Below the pieces are notes generated by a model. That model was not told the origin of the DNA and made no database searches. It worked only from the letters and a program-made list of their open reading frames with translations. Both the position numbers and the translations under genes were made by a program. A DNA stretch of 64,000 nucleotides from Streptomyces sp. Tu6071. GTDB taxonomy: Bacteria > Actinomycetota > Actinomycetes > Streptomycetales > Streptomycetaceae. This document shows, in pieces, positions 1 through 7,368 of this stretch (the stretch's first letter is position 1; every line of letters starts with the position of its first letter). The stretch is from assembly GCF_000213055.1 (NCBI RefSeq), contig NZ_CM001165.1, positions 5,850,945-5,914,944 on the forward strand, written 5' to 3'.

Positions 1-668
1 ATGCCGAGACCTCGACCGCAGTCGACCGTGGCCTGGTAGGGCTTGGGCAGGTGCGCCTGTAGGGCATCCGTCTGCTCCCACGACAGGGGTACATCCTTGG
101 CCGCCTTCTTGGACCGACGGGGTTTCACGCGCTTCACCGAGCCGGTCTCGCAGGGGTTTTTGGCGATCAGGTCATCGTCCACGGCCATGGCCAGGATGGA
201 CGAGAGGTGCGTGAAGACCAGCCCGACCGTGGTCTCGTCGAGAACCTGCATCCGACGCTTGATCCAGGTCTGCACGGTGGACGCTTTGATCTGGCGAAGC
301 TTGAGCGAGCCAAGAGGTCCGATGATGTGATTCCTGACGCGAGATTCGTACTGGGCGTTAGTCCTGGGGTTGGCGAAAGTCTGGTTCGCCAGCCACTGCT
401 CGGCCACTGCCTTGAGCTGAGCTTCGCCCCTTCGAGGGTCGATGTACGTGCCGTCGTCGACACTGCCCTGCATCCTCGTGAGGTGCAGCCGAGCGTCCTC
501 GTACCGGTCGAAGCTCTCGCTCTGCTGCTGCCCCTCCGGGTCGCGCCATCGAGCCAGCCACCGCTTGCCGCGACCATGCTCGCGGGACGGAACCTTCTTA
601 TGAGAGGTACAGGTCTCTTCTTTGGCTCCGGGTCGCTTCTTGTGCCAGCGGTCATACGGCTCAGACAT
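1..668 (-). CDS. Tyrosine-type site-specific integrase, N-terminal part (runs off left edge)
   Basis: About 222 residues are visible from an ATG at 668 with no stop before the edge. The protein begins MSEPYDRWHKKRPG. A basic arm-binding region (residues 1-70, with GRGKRWLARWRDPEG) is followed by a SAM-like core-binding domain (about 80-190, with AVAEQWLANQTFANPRTNAQ) and the start of the catalytic domain (SWEQTDALQAHLPKPY). This is the order of phage and actinobacterial ICE integrases. The catalytic R/H/R/Y residues would lie beyond position 1, so activity cannot be judged. The overlapping minus-strand frame at 167-826 is out of phase with this protein and is not the gene. Expected role is integration and excision of the element; the small HTH gene at 1103 is a candidate excision factor. 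Confidence 0.85.
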   Translation of the reverse strand, partial: MSEPYDRWHKKRPGAKEETCTSHKKVPSREHGRGKRWLARWRDPEGQQQSESFDRYEDARLHLTRMQGSVDDGTYIDPRRGEAQLKAVAEQWLANQTFANPRTNAQYESRVRNHIIGPLGSLKLRQIKASTVQTWIKRRMQVLDETTVGLVFTHLSSILAMAVDDDLIAKNPCETGSVKRVKPRRSKKAAKDVPLSWEQTDALQAHLPKPYQATVDCGRGLG

Positions 669-1102
669 GGCACCCCGCCACGGTGTGCGGGAGCGGAAGA
701 CCCGGCGAAAGACTGAAGGGGCGGGCGGTAGAGGGATAGGTCTTGATTGCGGTCGGTGCTATTGCTCCGGGTTCGTTCACCATGGCAGATAGATGTAGCT
801 CGAATCCGGTGAGTGTTGCAAGGCATATCTGTGGAACCGCGATCAGGCCGCCTCAGGGTGCTGAATCGGGGTATTCAGTGATGCGGAGGGGTCGTGTTAT
901 TGTGCCTCGTTTCATTTCAGGCGGCTCGGCTCTTCTGTAGGTCCGGCCGGGGTGCTGCGGATTCAATGCCCATGTTGGTGGTCGGTCTGGGGGCAAGGCG
1001 TCATGTTTGGAGCGGCCGAGGAATCTCTGCACAATGCCTCCCAGGGCGGTAACCCTGCCCTCGCTGCTTTGTTCGCCCATCGCTTCTGTGAAGGAGTTCG
1101 CA
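669..1102. other. Intergenic region between integrase and excisionase-like gene
   Basis: No convincing gene is seen in these 434 bases. The region separates two divergently transcribed genes, so it should hold both promoters. A short inverted repeat CTGAAT/ATTCAG lies at 861-866 and 873-878 and could be an operator half-site pair. That assignment is inference. Confidence 0.5.
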
Positions 1103-1306
1103 GTGCCTCGAACGCCTCGTCCCGCGACTGCCAGTGGTGCTGGCTTGTTGCCGCTGGCCACCCCAGAGGAAGTAGCGGCTTACCTGGGTGTGCCCGTGAA
1201 GACGCTCTACCAGTGGCGTCATCGTCGTACCGGCCCCACTGTCCATAAGGTTGGTCGCCACCTGAGGTATCGGTGGGGTGAGGTGGACGCGTGGCTGGAT
1301 GAGTGA
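1103..1306 (+). CDS. Small helix-turn-helix protein, excisionase-like
   Basis: A 67-aa protein starting at GTG 1103, chosen because AAGGAG at 1091-1096 sits six bases upstream. It holds one MerR/HTH_17-type winged helix: PEEVAAYLGVPVKTLYQWR is the recognition helix region and GRHLRYRWGEVDAWLDE the wing and C-terminal helix. This layout is shared by excisionases (Xis, AlpA, BldC-like) and fits the neighbouring integrase, with which it is divergent. A general plasmid regulator cannot be excluded. Confidence 0.75.
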   Translation: MPRTPRPATASGAGLLPLATPEEVAAYLGVPVKTLYQWRHRRTGPTVHKVGRHLRYRWGEVDAWLDE

Positions 1307-1589
1307 AAGGGATCGCTTGGGATGTGTCATCTTTTTCCGGCTTACGGGAAAATGACCTGCCGGACTTGTTAGTGGCTCTATCGGAGGTTTTCTCCTGCTT
1401 CCCGGTGTGCTCGCCGGGAAGTTGTGAGGGAGGTGATCGTGGAGTGATATTTCGTGGCCCGTGCAGTCCCCACCCGCTGCAATTACTTCCATGGGTGCGT
1501 GGCAGGCGCGTCTAAAAATCCCCGTATTGATAAGAAGTTTTACGGTCTGTCTGCTGCAACCCGATGAGCCCCCGTGACGCATCACAAAG
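1307..1589. other. Intergenic region with no assignable gene
   Basis: No ORF here has a good ribosome binding site together with recognisable content. It is less GC-rich than its surroundings (for example the stretch around 1510-1560). It lies where integrase-linked DNA gives way to acyl-CoA dehydrogenase homology, so an attachment-site junction could be here. No direct repeat was confirmed. Confidence 0.35.
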
Positions 1590-2031
1590 GGTGGAGCGGT
1601 GATGAAGACGCTCGACCACACGTATCATCATCGCCGCGCAGGCCCTGGGCATCGCGCAGGGCGCCCTCGACTACGCCAAGGGCTACGTCCAGGAGCGCAA
1701 GCAGTTCGGTAAGGCCATCGCCGACTTCCAGGGCATTCAGTTCATGCTCGCCGACATGGCCATGAAGATCTCCGCCGCGCGCGCCCTCACGTACCAGGCC
1801 GCCGCCTCCGAGCGCGGCGACGCCGACCTCACCTACCAGGGCGCCGCCGCCAAGTGCTTCGCCTCGGACGTCGCGATGGAGGTCACGTCCGACGCCGTCC
1901 AGCTCCTGGGCGGCTACGGCTACACGCGCGACTACCCGGTCGAGCGCATGATGCGCGACGCGAAGATCACCCAGATCTACGAGGGCACCAACCAGGTCCA
2001 GCGCATCGTCATGGCCCGCAACCTGCCGTAA
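1590..2031 (+). pseudogene. 3' fragment of an acyl-CoA dehydrogenase gene
   Basis: The last ~147 residues of an acyl-CoA dehydrogenase are clear, including [37 protein letters not shown] and [20 protein letters not shown], the FAD/acyl-CoA-binding C-terminal helical domain. Homology starts near 1590 ([10 protein letters not shown] in one frame) and continues in another frame from about 1621, so one base is missing near 1620. In-frame TGA at 1603 also blocks the downstream frame. The N-terminal ~230 residues are absent. This is a truncated chromosomal-type gene at the edge of mobile DNA, consistent with a recombination or integration boundary. Confidence 0.8.
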
Positions 2032-2218
2032 CGCCGAGGGCCGGGCAGGGACGATGTCGCGAGGGCAGGGTGCGGGCTCTCGCCAAGCTCGACGCGGTCC
2101 TCACCCGGCCGGATGCCGTCATGGCCTCCTGCGCGGCGTGACCGCTGATGCCGGCTCGCGATGCTGGTGGTGTTCGGCGTCGAGGCGAGAGCACGGGAGA
2201 CGGTTCCTCGCTTGAGCT

Positions 2219-2878
2219 TCACGCAGTGGCCTCCTGGTCCTTCGCGAGCGTGGCCTCGTCGACGTGCTGGAGGTCCGCAGGCAGTGGCGGGGGGGTCAGG
2301 CCGCGAGCGCGCATGCGGTCGCGATGCGCGCGCAGATCTTTGCGGTCCTCAAGCGAGAGCGCCTCGTAGGACCGGGCGCGTTCCTGCAAGCCCGGTACGA
2401 GCGTGGGGTCGAGGGCGGTCTCGGCGGCGCGGCGGCGGGCAGTGGCCATGGCGATGGAGGCTTCCACCGCCGCGAGCACGTCGTCGTGCGCCCGGTACAG
2501 GTCGAGAACCTCCTGGTGCTCACCGGAGGGGGCGGCGGAGTGTCGCCCCTCGCCGGTGAACCAGGCGAGACCGTCCCACGGGGAGGCGGTGCGATGAGGA
2601 AGAACTTCGACCTCCTCCTCGGTGCCGTCGAGCTGGAAGAGGAGCAGCACAGGGGGTACGCCCACGACATCGGCCAGGACGAGGAGGTCGGCGACGGAGA
2701 GGGACGTCTTCCGTCCGGTCTCCAGGTTCTTGATCGTCTGTGCGGTCATCTCCTCGTGTCCCCGTTCCGCGCAAGCGGCTGCGACGTCGGCCATCGTCAT
2801 GCCTGCCGTCGTGCGTGCGGAGCGCAAGGCGGATGCGATGCGCGCGGTCAGTTGCGAGGCCCACAAGGTAGGTGCCAT
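2219..2878 (-). CDS. XRE-family transcriptional regulator
   Basis: A 219-aa protein with an N-terminal lambda-repressor-type HTH (ALRSARTTAGMTMADVAAAC through TAQTIKNLETGRKTSLSVAD, about residues 18-63), then a hydrophobic dimerisation segment (VGVPPVLLLFQLDG) and an alpha-helical C-terminal half rich in Arg and Ala. The C-terminal half matches no domain I recognise. It faces the HTH gene at 2993 across a short intergenic region with a 7-bp-armed inverted repeat, the expected arrangement for an autoregulated immunity-type repressor of a mobile element. Confidence 0.8.
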   Translation of the reverse strand: MAPTLWASQLTARIASALRSARTTAGMTMADVAAACAERGHEEMTAQTIKNLETGRKTSLSVADLLVLADVVGVPPVLLLFQLDGTEEEVEVLPHRTASPWDGLAWFTGEGRHSAAPSGEHQEVLDLYRAHDDVLAAVEASIAMATARRRAAETALDPTLVPGLQERARSYEALSLEDRKDLRAHRDRMRARGLTPPPLPADLQHVDEATLAKDQEATA

Positions 2879-2882
2879 GTCG

Positions 2883-2906
2883 GCACTTTATGATCTGGGA
2901 AAGTGC
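2883..2906. promoter_or_regulatory. Inverted repeat, probable operator of the divergent XRE/HTH pair
   Basis: GCACTTT (2883-2889) and AAAGTGC (2900-2906) form perfect 7-bp arms around a 10-bp spacer, immediately upstream of the XRE gene (start 2878) and 86 bases before the HTH gene (start 2993). Size and position fit a dimeric XRE repressor site. The function is inferred. Confidence 0.5.
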
Positions 2907-2992
2907 GGCCGCAAGTTCTGTGCTACATGTACGCCCTGCTCGTTACCGTCGAAGTCGCGCTCGGGTGCGACGAGGGCACCAAAGGAGCCGTG

Positions 2993-3196
2993 ATGGATAA
3001 GGGTGTTGGCGCTAAGGATCTGCTGGCTCTGCCCGCCGTGATCAGCATCGAGGAGGCGAACGCTGTCCTTGCGATCGGGCGCTCCACCGGGTATGCCCTC
3101 GCGAAGAAGGGGGCATACCCGGTCAGGGTGCTGCGGCTGGGGCGTTCCTACCGGGTCGTCACGGCGGAGCTGATCGAGTTGCTCGGCGTCAACTGA
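2993..3196 (+). CDS. Small helix-turn-helix DNA-binding protein
   Basis: A 67-aa protein starting MDKGVGAKDLLALPAVISIE. ATG 2993 (or the in-frame GTG at 2990) follows AAAGGAG at 2981-2987. The HTH_17-like core is SIEEANAVLAIGRSTGYALA with the wing RLGRSYRVVTAELIELLG. It resembles the excisionase/AlpA class, like the 67-aa gene at 1103, but the two sequences are clearly different. Its 3' end overlaps the convergent gene ending at 3148 by 49 bases. Likely a regulator or second directionality factor of the element. Confidence 0.7.
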   Translation: MDKGVGAKDLLALPAVISIEEANAVLAIGRSTGYALAKKGAYPVRVLRLGRSYRVVTAELIELLGVN

Positions 3197-3465
3197 GCTG
3201 CGGGCGCGGAGGTTGGCCCGGCGCCGGCAGCGTCCTGTCGATTGCCGCCATGAGCCATGGTGACACCACTGGCTTTCAGGAGGCCCTGGATGGATCCGTA
3301 GGAGCGGCCTGTCTCCGTGGCTATGTCGCGGATGGTCATGGTCGGGTAGACGGCGAGCGCTGCTCGGGTGAGGTCGGCGGCTTCCTCTTCTGTCAGCCGC
3401 TTGCCCTTCGGGAAGCGGGGCAGCGTCCTCTGCTTCGCTGTCCGTTGCGGCACGATGTTTTCCAC
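3148..3465 (-). CDS. Helix-turn-helix protein of the Streptomyces short-regulator type
   Basis: A 105-aa protein with GTG start at 3465. The central segment YPTMTIRDIATETGRSYGSI and GLLKASGVTMAHGG is a compact HTH in which the 'ETGRSYG' recognition helix matches a family common in Streptomyces, often annotated only as helix-turn-helix domain protein. The N-terminus is basic and the last ~30 residues look disordered. Target genes cannot be inferred. Confidence 0.6.
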   Translation of the reverse strand: MENIVPQRTAKQRTLPRFPKGKRLTEEEAADLTRAALAVYPTMTIRDIATETGRSYGSIQGLLKASGVTMAHGGNRQDAAGAGPTSAPAAQLTPSNSISSAVTTR

Positions 3466-3605
3466 TTTCCTCGGATGATCTCGTTTGGAGTTGTCAGTTC
3501 GAGACGTTGCTGTGGACGCTCCGCGCCCGCGGTCGCGGAGCGCCGGAGCCCGGTGACCCGCAGGAGCCGCCGTTTTTCAGGGGCATGAGGAGTTCGAGCC
3601 CAGCG

Positions 3606-3758
3606 CTAGTGCGGGTGGCCTTCGGGCTGTTCGGTGGGGTCCAGGTCTCCGCCCGGCTCGCCCTCGCCGAAGTACGGGATTTGCGCGGGCAGGAACAGCG
3701 CGGGATCGCACTGCTCACAGCCTGGGCAGGCCCCGCCTTCCGGGATCGGGCACGGCAT
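3606..3758 (-). CDS. 50-aa cysteine-containing small protein
   Basis: A 50-residue ORF starting MPCPIPEGGACPGCEQCDPA. Three cysteines in CPGCEQC could form a small metal site. The second half is acidic (YFGEGEPGGDLDPTEQPEG). The start is supported by AAGGAG ending five bases before the ATG at 3758. It lies 62 bases downstream of the zinc-ribbon gene on the same strand and is probably the last gene of the operon starting at 9248. Function unknown. Confidence 0.55.
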   Translation of the reverse strand: MPCPIPEGGACPGCEQCDPALFLPAQIPYFGEGEPGGDLDPTEQPEGHPH

Positions 3759-3820
3759 TGCGTACTCCTTCCAGGGGTAGGGATCAGGCTCATGCTCCGG
3801 GCCTCCGACCGACTGCCTTG

Positions 3821-4144
3821 TCAGGGTGCCGGTGGGCGTCCGCCGTTCGAGTGGCGACAGCGGGTGCCGCGCTCGATCGCGGCGAGGGAGGGACGGCGAA
3901 GTGCCCCGCACGTCGCGCACTTGCAGCGCCACCCGGCGTACTTGTCCTTGGGCACGGTCTCCAGCGGGATGTATCCGGCGGCCCGTGCCGTGCGGTCGGC
4001 AGCCTCTTGCTCCGGAGTCCTGGTCTCGGGCTGGGTCTGTGGGGCGGTGTGGAAGGAGCCGTCTCGCGGGTAGCGCAGGGGTGGCGGCGCGCCGATGATC
4101 CCGCCCAGGGAGACCCAACGGCGCGGTCCGGAAGAAGGGTTCAC
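3821..4144 (-). CDS. Zinc-ribbon-like hypothetical protein
   Basis: A 107-aa protein whose C-terminal half holds WRCKCATCGALRRPSLAAIE followed by RGTRCRHS. The C-x-C-x2-C plus a later C-x-H is typical of small actinobacterial and phage zinc-binding proteins. The N-terminal ~45 residues look disordered. Its ATG overlaps the stop of the M14 peptidase gene (ATGA), so it is translationally coupled to it. Nucleic-acid binding is likely by fold only. Confidence 0.65.
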   Translation of the reverse strand: MNPSSGPRRWVSLGGIIGAPPPLRYPRDGSFHTAPQTQPETRTPEQEAADRTARAAGYIPLETVPKDKYAGWRCKCATCGALRRPSLAAIERGTRCRHSNGGRPPAP

Positions 4145-5352
4145 TGGCGCCTCCAGAGGGCTTGGAGACCGGGTGCGCCGTGCACGGCGGCGATGAGGGC
4201 GCCGGTGTGGAAGGCGGCCGTGGTGGTGGGTGAGACGGCGCGGTAGCGCAGGCGCTCGGTCGTGGAGGCCAGCAGGGTGTGATGGAGGTCGACGGCGGCC
4301 TCGACGGCGGTGTCCGTCCCGGCGGTCGCGATCGCATGGGCGGCGAGGGCTGTGCTCACGCGCAGGAGTGCCCAGTCGGTGACGGGGCCGATGGACCGCT
4401 GGCGGGTGGCCTCCTGTTCGGCCAGGGGGGCGAGAAGACCGAGGCGTGAGCGGGCGGCCTCACCGTGCACGGTCAGGGCGAGGTCGGGCAGGTTCTCGGC
4501 GCACGTGGTCAGCCGTGCGTGAGCATCGTGGAGGCGGCGAGCGCTCATGGAGCCGTTCTCGCGGGTGGGCTCAATGATCCAGTTGGGGGCTTCGACGACG
4601 AGGCCGAGGGTGTCGTGGTGGTGGGCCGCGTAGTGCCAGGCGCTCGTGCGGCACTCGGGGCCAAACCCCGTGTCGTGGGCGGCGAGCCAGACACCGTGGG
4701 CCAGCCGGTCGGTGAGGGGATCGCCGCCTTCATCGCCGCTCAGCGCGAGGGGGACACCGGCCTGTGCGGCGATGTCCGGTGTCAAGGCGTTGGTCGGTGG
4801 GTGGGAACGGGTGGTGAGGGTGTAGGCGCCGCCGGAGAGGCAGCGGTGGAAGTCGCCCAGCAGGTCGGGGCTGGTTTCGTCGAGGAGGGCGCGCAGGACG
4901 AGGGTGGTCTTCGACTCGGCGAAGCGCGGCGGGTCCTGGAGTGCGAAGCCCCACAACGGCTGGCGCTCGGTGGGGGGCCGGTAGAAGGCGCGGTGGTCGA
5001 AGTGGTTTGCGATGCTCAGCGAGCGACCGGCATGGGGGTGGTTGAGGGCGGAGCCGTCGGGGTCGGCGTCGAGTACAAGGTGCCAGGTGACGCCGGAGCG
5101 GAGAGTGGGGTGCGCGGCGAGGCGGAGCGTAAGTTCGAACAGCGAGTGGGCGGTGTCCTCGTCGGGGTGGGCTCCGGCGAGGACGACCACGTTGCGGTCG
5201 CTTCCGCCGCGCATGGTCAGGACCTCGATGGGCCTGCCGCCGTCGGTGGTGCCCGCGATCTGGTAGGTGCACCAGGAGTAGGAGCGGTCGAGTTGGAGCA
5301 CGAGGTGGCTGAGGGGGCTCGGCGGCCTCAGCCGGAAGAGGCCGGTGTTCAT
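4141..5352 (-). CDS. M14-type zinc carboxypeptidase-like protein
   Basis: A 403-aa protein with features of the M14 fold: LAGAHPDEDTAHSLFE gives the H-x2-E zinc ligands (around residues 61-64), LDADPDGSALN is the substrate-binding loop, DLLGDFHRC supplies the third ligand His, and LGLVVEAPNW is the likely catalytic-Glu strand. No signal peptide is seen, so it should act in the cytoplasm, unlike digestive carboxypeptidases. It starts four bases after the LuxR-type gene and overlaps the zinc-ribbon gene, so it is fourth in a coupled operon with a GH15 enzyme and a GHKL ATPase. Substrate unknown; amide or amino-acyl conjugates are possible. Confidence 0.75.
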   Translation of the reverse strand: MNTGLFRLRPPSPLSHLVLQLDRSYSWCTYQIAGTTDGGRPIEVLTMRGGSDRNVVVLAGAHPDEDTAHSLFELTLRLAAHPTLRSGVTWHLVLDADPDGSALNHPHAGRSLSIANHFDHRAFYRPPTERQPLWGFALQDPPRFAESKTTLVLRALLDETSPDLLGDFHRCLSGGAYTLTTRSHPPTNALTPDIAAQAGVPLALSGDEGGDPLTDRLAHGVWLAAHDTGFGPECRTSAWHYAAHHHDTLGLVVEAPNWIIEPTRENGSMSARRLHDAHARLTTCAENLPDLALTVHGEAARSRLGLLAPLAEQEATRQRSIGPVTDWALLRVSTALAAHAIATAGTDTAVEAAVDLHHTLLASTTERLRYRAVSPTTTAAFHTGALIAAVHGAPGLQALWRRQ

Positions 5353-5356
5353 GTGG

Positions 5357-6247
5357 TTACCCCTCGTTCCAGTTCCAGGCGTGGCCGCGTACGACGAGGC
5401 CGAGGGCGCTGTCGGTGCCCGCGTGCGCGGTGAGGTGGCGGACGGCGGGCCGGACAGCCTGCGGTGTGGTGCCGACGGCGTTGGCGATGTCCGAGAGCAG
5501 CGAGTTCGTGGTGATCGCCTTCCACAGGTGGAGTTGAGCGGCGGTCACGGGCGGGGACGGGACGGCGAGGGAGGGCGGGGTGGCCGCGCCGGTGGCGAAG
5601 AGGGTGTGCACCAGGACGTGGAGGGCGGTGCGGGGCGGGCACCCCAGGGCGGCTCGGGCGGCTTTGAGGTGGCTGGTGACCGTGTCGGGGCTCACGTGGA
5701 GGCGCGAGGCGATCTCTTCTTTGCCCATGCCGCGGGCCGCGAGGCCGAGGGCGGTGGCGCGGGCGGGCGGCAGGAGGCCGGGCCGAAGGGGGAGGGGCGC
5801 GTTTGCGTCGAGGGGGGTGCTGGCGAAGGCGCCGAGGGCATGCCCGAGCGCGACGAGGTGGGCCGTGCTGCGCGCGTGGATTTTGCGCAGCAGGGTCTGG
5901 GTCCACAAATCGACCTCGACGGGGGGCATGGCGAGTGCCTCGGCGACGGCAAGGCGGGTGGCATGTTCGCCCCACGCGCGCACGAGGCGCGCCTCCGTGG
6001 GGATCAGGGCCGGTCGCGTGTCGCGGGCGGGGACGGGGATGTAGCGCTGGGCGATGAGGTGGTGGACGAGCATGGCCCGCGAGGCGCTGTCCGGCAGGCG
6101 AAGCCCTTCCCGTAGTCGCTGCACCAAGGTGTTCACGCGGAGGGCGGGCAGGCCGGTACGGAAGGCGATCTCGCTGTTGCCCAGCCCGGCCGCCACGAGA
6201 CGCGCCACCCGCGCCTGCGCCGGGGGAAGCCATGTTGCCGTGTTCAC
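5357..6247 (-). CDS. Multi-HTH LuxR-type regulator
   Basis: A 296-aa protein starting at GTG 6247 behind AGGAGG. Three HTH-like units are visible: LPPAQARVARLVAAGLGNSE near the N-terminus, a canonical LuxR unit in the middle (LAARGMGKEEIASRLHVSPD then TVTSHLKAARAALG), and a third near the C-terminus (LLSDIANAVGTTPQAVRPAV). No receiver or ligand domain is present. Its GTGA start overlaps the stop of the GHKL ATPase gene. A protein made almost only of HTH repeats beside a kinase-like ATPase suggests a dedicated pair, but no phospho-receiver Asp is visible. Confidence 0.7.
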   Translation of the reverse strand: MNTATWLPPAQARVARLVAAGLGNSEIAFRTGLPALRVNTLVQRLREGLRLPDSASRAMLVHHLIAQRYIPVPARDTRPALIPTEARLVRAWGEHATRLAVAEALAMPPVEVDLWTQTLLRKIHARSTAHLVALGHALGAFASTPLDANAPLPLRPGLLPPARATALGLAARGMGKEEIASRLHVSPDTVTSHLKAARAALGCPPRTALHVLVHTLFATGAATPPSLAVPSPPVTAAQLHLWKAITTNSLLSDIANAVGTTPQAVRPAVRHLTAHAGTDSALGLVVRGHAWNWNEG

Positions 6248-7368
6248 CGGTGCGCCTCCTGCGTGCGGGCGCGGCGGGTGCCCGCGATCCAGTCCTCGGC
6301 CGTACCGCGCCGGCCCGAACCGCCCACCGCCTCCCCGCCCTCGTGGGGCCGGGCGGGGGCGGGGTGGGCGAGCAGCGTGCTGGGCAGGGTCAGGATGACC
6401 CGGGTGCCGCCCCAGGGGGCGGGGCTGATCAGGTCGGTGCCGATGCCGAAGTAACGGGTGAGCGCTCCGACGGTGCGCAGGCCGAGCTGCGGACGCGCGC
6501 CGAGCCGCAGCAGCATCTCCGGTCCCGTCTCGTTCAGCAGACCTCGTGCCGTGGCGAGTTGGTCTGCGGTCATGCCGGGTCCGGCGTCGTCGACGAGCAG
6601 GTAGGCCGAGCTGTCGGGACGCGCGTCGCAGGCCACCTGGACGCTGGTGGAGGCCCGGCCGGCGTTGTCGAGCAGCGCGGCCAGAAGGTGGGTGAGGCCC
6701 TCGACCGCGTCCCCGTGGACCATGACCTCGGGAATCTGGACGAGACGCGCCCGCTCGGTGACACCAGCCCGCCCGCACGAGGCCCGCACCAGGTCGGCCA
6801 GGCTCGTCGGCCCGGCGGGCGCGAACCGACTGCCCGCCAGGATCGCGTAGTTGATGGTGGCGAGCCGTACCGCCACCGCGTCCTGCGTGGGCAGCCCGCC
6901 TGCTACCGCGTCGTGGTCCTCGTGTGTGCGTGGAGTGTCCGGTGGCCGGGCGGGGCCCGCGCGGTGAGTGAGGTCCGCGAGACAGGCGCGCAAGGAACGG
7001 ACGTACTCCTGCTGTTCGCGCTCCGCGACCGTCCGGATCTGCTCCACCCGCACGCGCGCGTCCCGGCGTGCGGCCTCGACGCCGAGCGAGACGGCGGTGG
7101 ACACCCCGGACAGCACCCGGTACAACGCGGTCGCCAGGGAGGTGTCCCGAAGCTGCGGCGGGAACTCCGCCTCCCATTGCCCACCAGACACGAGGGCCCG
7201 CGCCACGTCACCCAACGCCGATTCGGCGGCACGCAGTTGTGCGGCCTTCCTCTCCTCGTCGGCGCGGACCTGCTGGAGGGCCTGCTTGTGCCGTCTGCGG
7301 GTGAGGAGGTGGTAAGCGGCAGCGAGCGCGGCCAAGGCGAAGGCGGCCACCACAGGGAGCATGATCAC
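6244..7368 (-). CDS. Membrane-anchored GHKL ATPase, conservon/sensor-kinase-like
   Basis: About 374 aa with GTG start at 7368, giving a GTGA overlap with the GH15 gene. One N-terminal membrane helix (MLPVVAAFALAALAAAYHLL) is followed by a coiled-coil-rich region (RRHKQALQQVRADEERKAAQ) and a C-terminal HATPase domain: N-box LLAALLDNAGRAS, G1 LVDDAGPGM, G2 GLRTVGALTRYFGIG. The segment where conservon CvnA-type kinases carry a DHL(A)xR motif reads VAVRLATINYAIL, with no His, so autophosphorylation is doubtful. Next gene in the operon is a multi-HTH protein. Role: likely nucleotide-dependent signalling at the membrane. Confidence 0.7.
   Translation of the reverse strand: MIMLPVVAAFALAALAAAYHLLTRRRHKQALQQVRADEERKAAQLRAAESALGDVARALVSGGQWEAEFPPQLRDTSLATALYRVLSGVSTAVSLGVEAARRDARVRVEQIRTVAEREQQEYVRSLRACLADLTHRAGPARPPDTPRTHEDHDAVAGGLPTQDAVAVRLATINYAILAGSRFAPAGPTSLADLVRASCGRAGVTERARLVQIPEVMVHGDAVEGLTHLLAALLDNAGRASTSVQVACDARPDSSAYLLVDDAGPGMTADQLATARGLLNETGPEMLLRLGARPQLGLRTVGALTRYFGIGTDLISPAPWGGTRVILTLPSTLLAHPAPARPHEGGEAVGGSGRRGTAEDWIAGTRRARTQEAHR

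Noticed and set aside
167..826. Long minus-strand frame overlapping the integrase
   Set aside because: It is out of phase with the clear integrase reading (start 668, open to the left edge) and has Arg/Ser-rich low-complexity content typical of a shadow frame.
1303..1515. 70-aa plus-strand frame after the excisionase-like gene
   Set aside because: No ribosome binding site and no family features; base use is not clearly coding.
5349..6233. 294-aa minus-strand frame over the multi-HTH gene
   Set aside because: Arg/Pro-rich with no domain; the 5357-6247 frame has LuxR-type HTH units, AGGAGG and coupled ends.
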